Assembly (NCBI GenBank): GCA_041745535.1
Contig: JBGTIS010000132.1
Span: 1 to 6,007 of the forward strand
Direction of reading: 5' to 3'
Source of the DNA: JBGTIS01 sp041745535
Lineage (GTDB): Bacteria; Bacteroidota; Bacteroidia; Cytophagales; Cyclobacteriaceae
Length of the DNA stretch: 6,007 nt
Each line of letters begins with the position of its first letter. Position 1 is the stretch's first letter. Both the position numbers and the translations under genes were made by a program. Of this stretch, positions 5,024 through 6,007 are shown one piece after another. The notes beneath the pieces are model-generated. The model was not told the origin of the DNA and searched no databases. It saw only the letters and a list, made by a program, of their open reading frames with translations.

Positions 5024-6007
5024 TTATGGATTATCATTAGTAGAAAACTTCACCACGGGTGACCAGTCGCTCCAGTTCAGGTTTTTGTCTCGGTACCTTA
5101 CCCTCCAGAAATAGGTGGTATCCGGATCTAACTTACTCACTCTTTCGTCAGTCAGGTCATCGTCTTTCTGGCGGTTTTCGTATACGTACCAGTCTTCAAA
5201 CTGTTTCCAGCTATCGAATTCGGGTTTGGTAAAATCGTCAGATTTAGATATTTGCCAGTGGCTGGCGCCATGCGCGGCATTTTCCAGATCGCTGCTGAAG
5301 GTCCCGCCTTTTAAAGTTGTTTTAAATGGGCTTACTGTTTCACCCACCGGAGAAATCGCTTGGGGTGCTGTGGGTTTTTTATCAAATTTCCATACGGTTA
5401 CGCTATCACGCAGTTCGTTATCGCGAAACAGGTTTTCGTTGCCCCTGCTGAAACGCTTTACCGTAAACTTCGGGTCGCCCTCGTTGGGATCTACTGTTAC
5501 CATCACAAAACCGTATTCGTCCTGGCTTACGGTAAACTCGTTGTAGTTCTGCTGGGCAAACTCCCCCCAGTAATCGATATTTCCTCCTGAGGTAGCCACA
5601 TTAATCCACAGGTGCTTATGGTCTCGGGACTGCCCACGGGAATAAGCATGGGTATGGCCGAAAAAATGCACGCTGGGCTTACCGGTTTCGGTACTAAATT
5701 TCTCTAACCGCGACACCACTTCACCAGTAAAATCCTCCTCTCCATCCAGCCAGAGTTCTGACTTGAAAGGATGATGCAGCTGGGCAAACACAAAATCGAT
5801 GGAATCGTTTTCACGGGTTTGTTTCAATACTTCTTCTAACCAGGTAAGCTGCGAACTGTTTCTGTAACCTTCGTTAGAATCCAGTCCGATAATTCTGAGG
5901 TTACCATAATCTTTATACCACCAATGCTCTTCATATTCAGGACTTCCGTTTTTGGGTAAGCTGAAATATTTGAAGTAAAAAGTAGAATTTCGCTCATGAT
6001 TGCCCGG
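5024..6007 (-). CDS. Calcineurin-like metallophosphatase with C-terminal FN3-like domain (5' partial)
   Basis: The reading frame is open from the window edge, so the N terminus lies outside; 327 residues are visible. The fragment starts PGNHE, the metal-binding GNHE box of the metallophosphatase superfamily, followed by LRIIGLDSNEG (about 33-43), the His-containing QLHHPF (76-81) and GHTHAYSR (117-124), which supply the other metal ligands. The D-x-H and GDxxY boxes should lie upstream. GHTHAYSR recalls purple acid phosphatase GHxHxYxR. After a linker, residues 218-325 form a fibronectin-III/Ig-like unit (ISPVGETVSP, HWQISKSDDF, LDPDTTYFWRVRYRDKNLNWSDWS), as in extracellular enzymes, so export is likely although the signal region is unseen. 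Substrate is unknown; phosphoesters or phosphodiesters are possible. A TTG at 5827 is not a start, because homology continues upstream of it. Confidence 0.92.
   Translation of the reverse strand, partial: PGNHERNSTFYFKYFSLPKNGSPEYEEHWWYKDYGNLRIIGLDSNEGYRNSSQLTWLEEVLKQTRENDSIDFVFAQLHHPFKSELWLDGEEDFTGEVVSRLEKFSTETGKPSVHFFGHTHAYSRGQSRDHKHLWINVATSGGNIDYWGEFAQQNYNEFTVSQDEYGFVMVTVDPNEGDPKFTVKRFSRGNENLFRDNELRDSVTVWKFDKKPTAPQAISPVGETVSPFKTTLKGGTFSSDLENAAHGASHWQISKSDDFTKPEFDSWKQFEDWYVYENRQKDDDLTDERVSKLDPDTTYFWRVRYRDKNLNWSDWSPVVKFSTNDNP

Noticed and set aside
4300..5037. SDR start at 5037
   Set aside because: It overlaps the upstream stop and adds 15 residues before the Rossmann strand that SDRs of this kind do not carry; 4992 fits better.
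5024..5827. Metallophosphatase starting at the TTG at 5827
   Set aside because: The same frame stays open to the window edge and includes the GNHE metal-binding box, so the real start lies beyond 6007.

Overview
The window looks like a chromosomal segment of a Bacteroidota bacterium (Cytophagia/Sphingobacteriia-like). This is inferred from the AT-rich intergenic DNA, A-rich leaders without a Shine-Dalgarno sequence, a small secreted fasciclin protein and the general protein character. No rRNA or other phylogenetic marker is present, so the placement is tentative.

The left part (1 to about 2310) is a plasticity zone. On the minus strand lies a ParE/RelE toxin with its antitoxin (679-1151). 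The two genes sit between sequences with the architecture of integron attC sites: a 13-bp perfect inverted repeat (658-670 and 1209-1221) places GCCTAAC just after the toxin stop and GTTAGGC ahead of the antitoxin. This fits a 671-bp gene cassette (547-1217) that carries its own 127-bp attC. The next cassette along the minus strand appears to hold a decayed Crp/Fnr-type gene (127-511). No integrase is visible, so this would be an integrase-less attC cluster or part of a larger array. Beyond it are about four copies of a 42-bp tandem repeat (1319-1486), the C-terminal remnant of a plus-strand gene (1729-1926) with an intact-looking terminator, and a MITE-like palindromic element of about 137 bp (2028-2164) flanked by 8-bp direct repeats.

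The right part (2313-6007) is ordinary chromosome. It has a minus-strand alpha/beta hydrolase (2313-3161), a 457-bp AT-rich divergent intergenic region rich in inverted repeats, and a plus-strand secreted FAS1/fasciclin protein (3619-4122). A strong, probably bidirectional terminator follows, and then a minus-strand pair that may be co-transcribed: a calcineurin-like metallophosphatase with a C-terminal fibronectin-III-like domain (5' end outside the window) and an SDR-family protein whose catalytic tyrosine position is valine. The functions on this side look unrelated to each other, and no single pathway can be read from them.

The most notable feature is the integron-like TA cassette. The claim rests on the match between the two cassette ends and on the placement of the genes. 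It needs a covariance-model search and comparison with flanking sequence.
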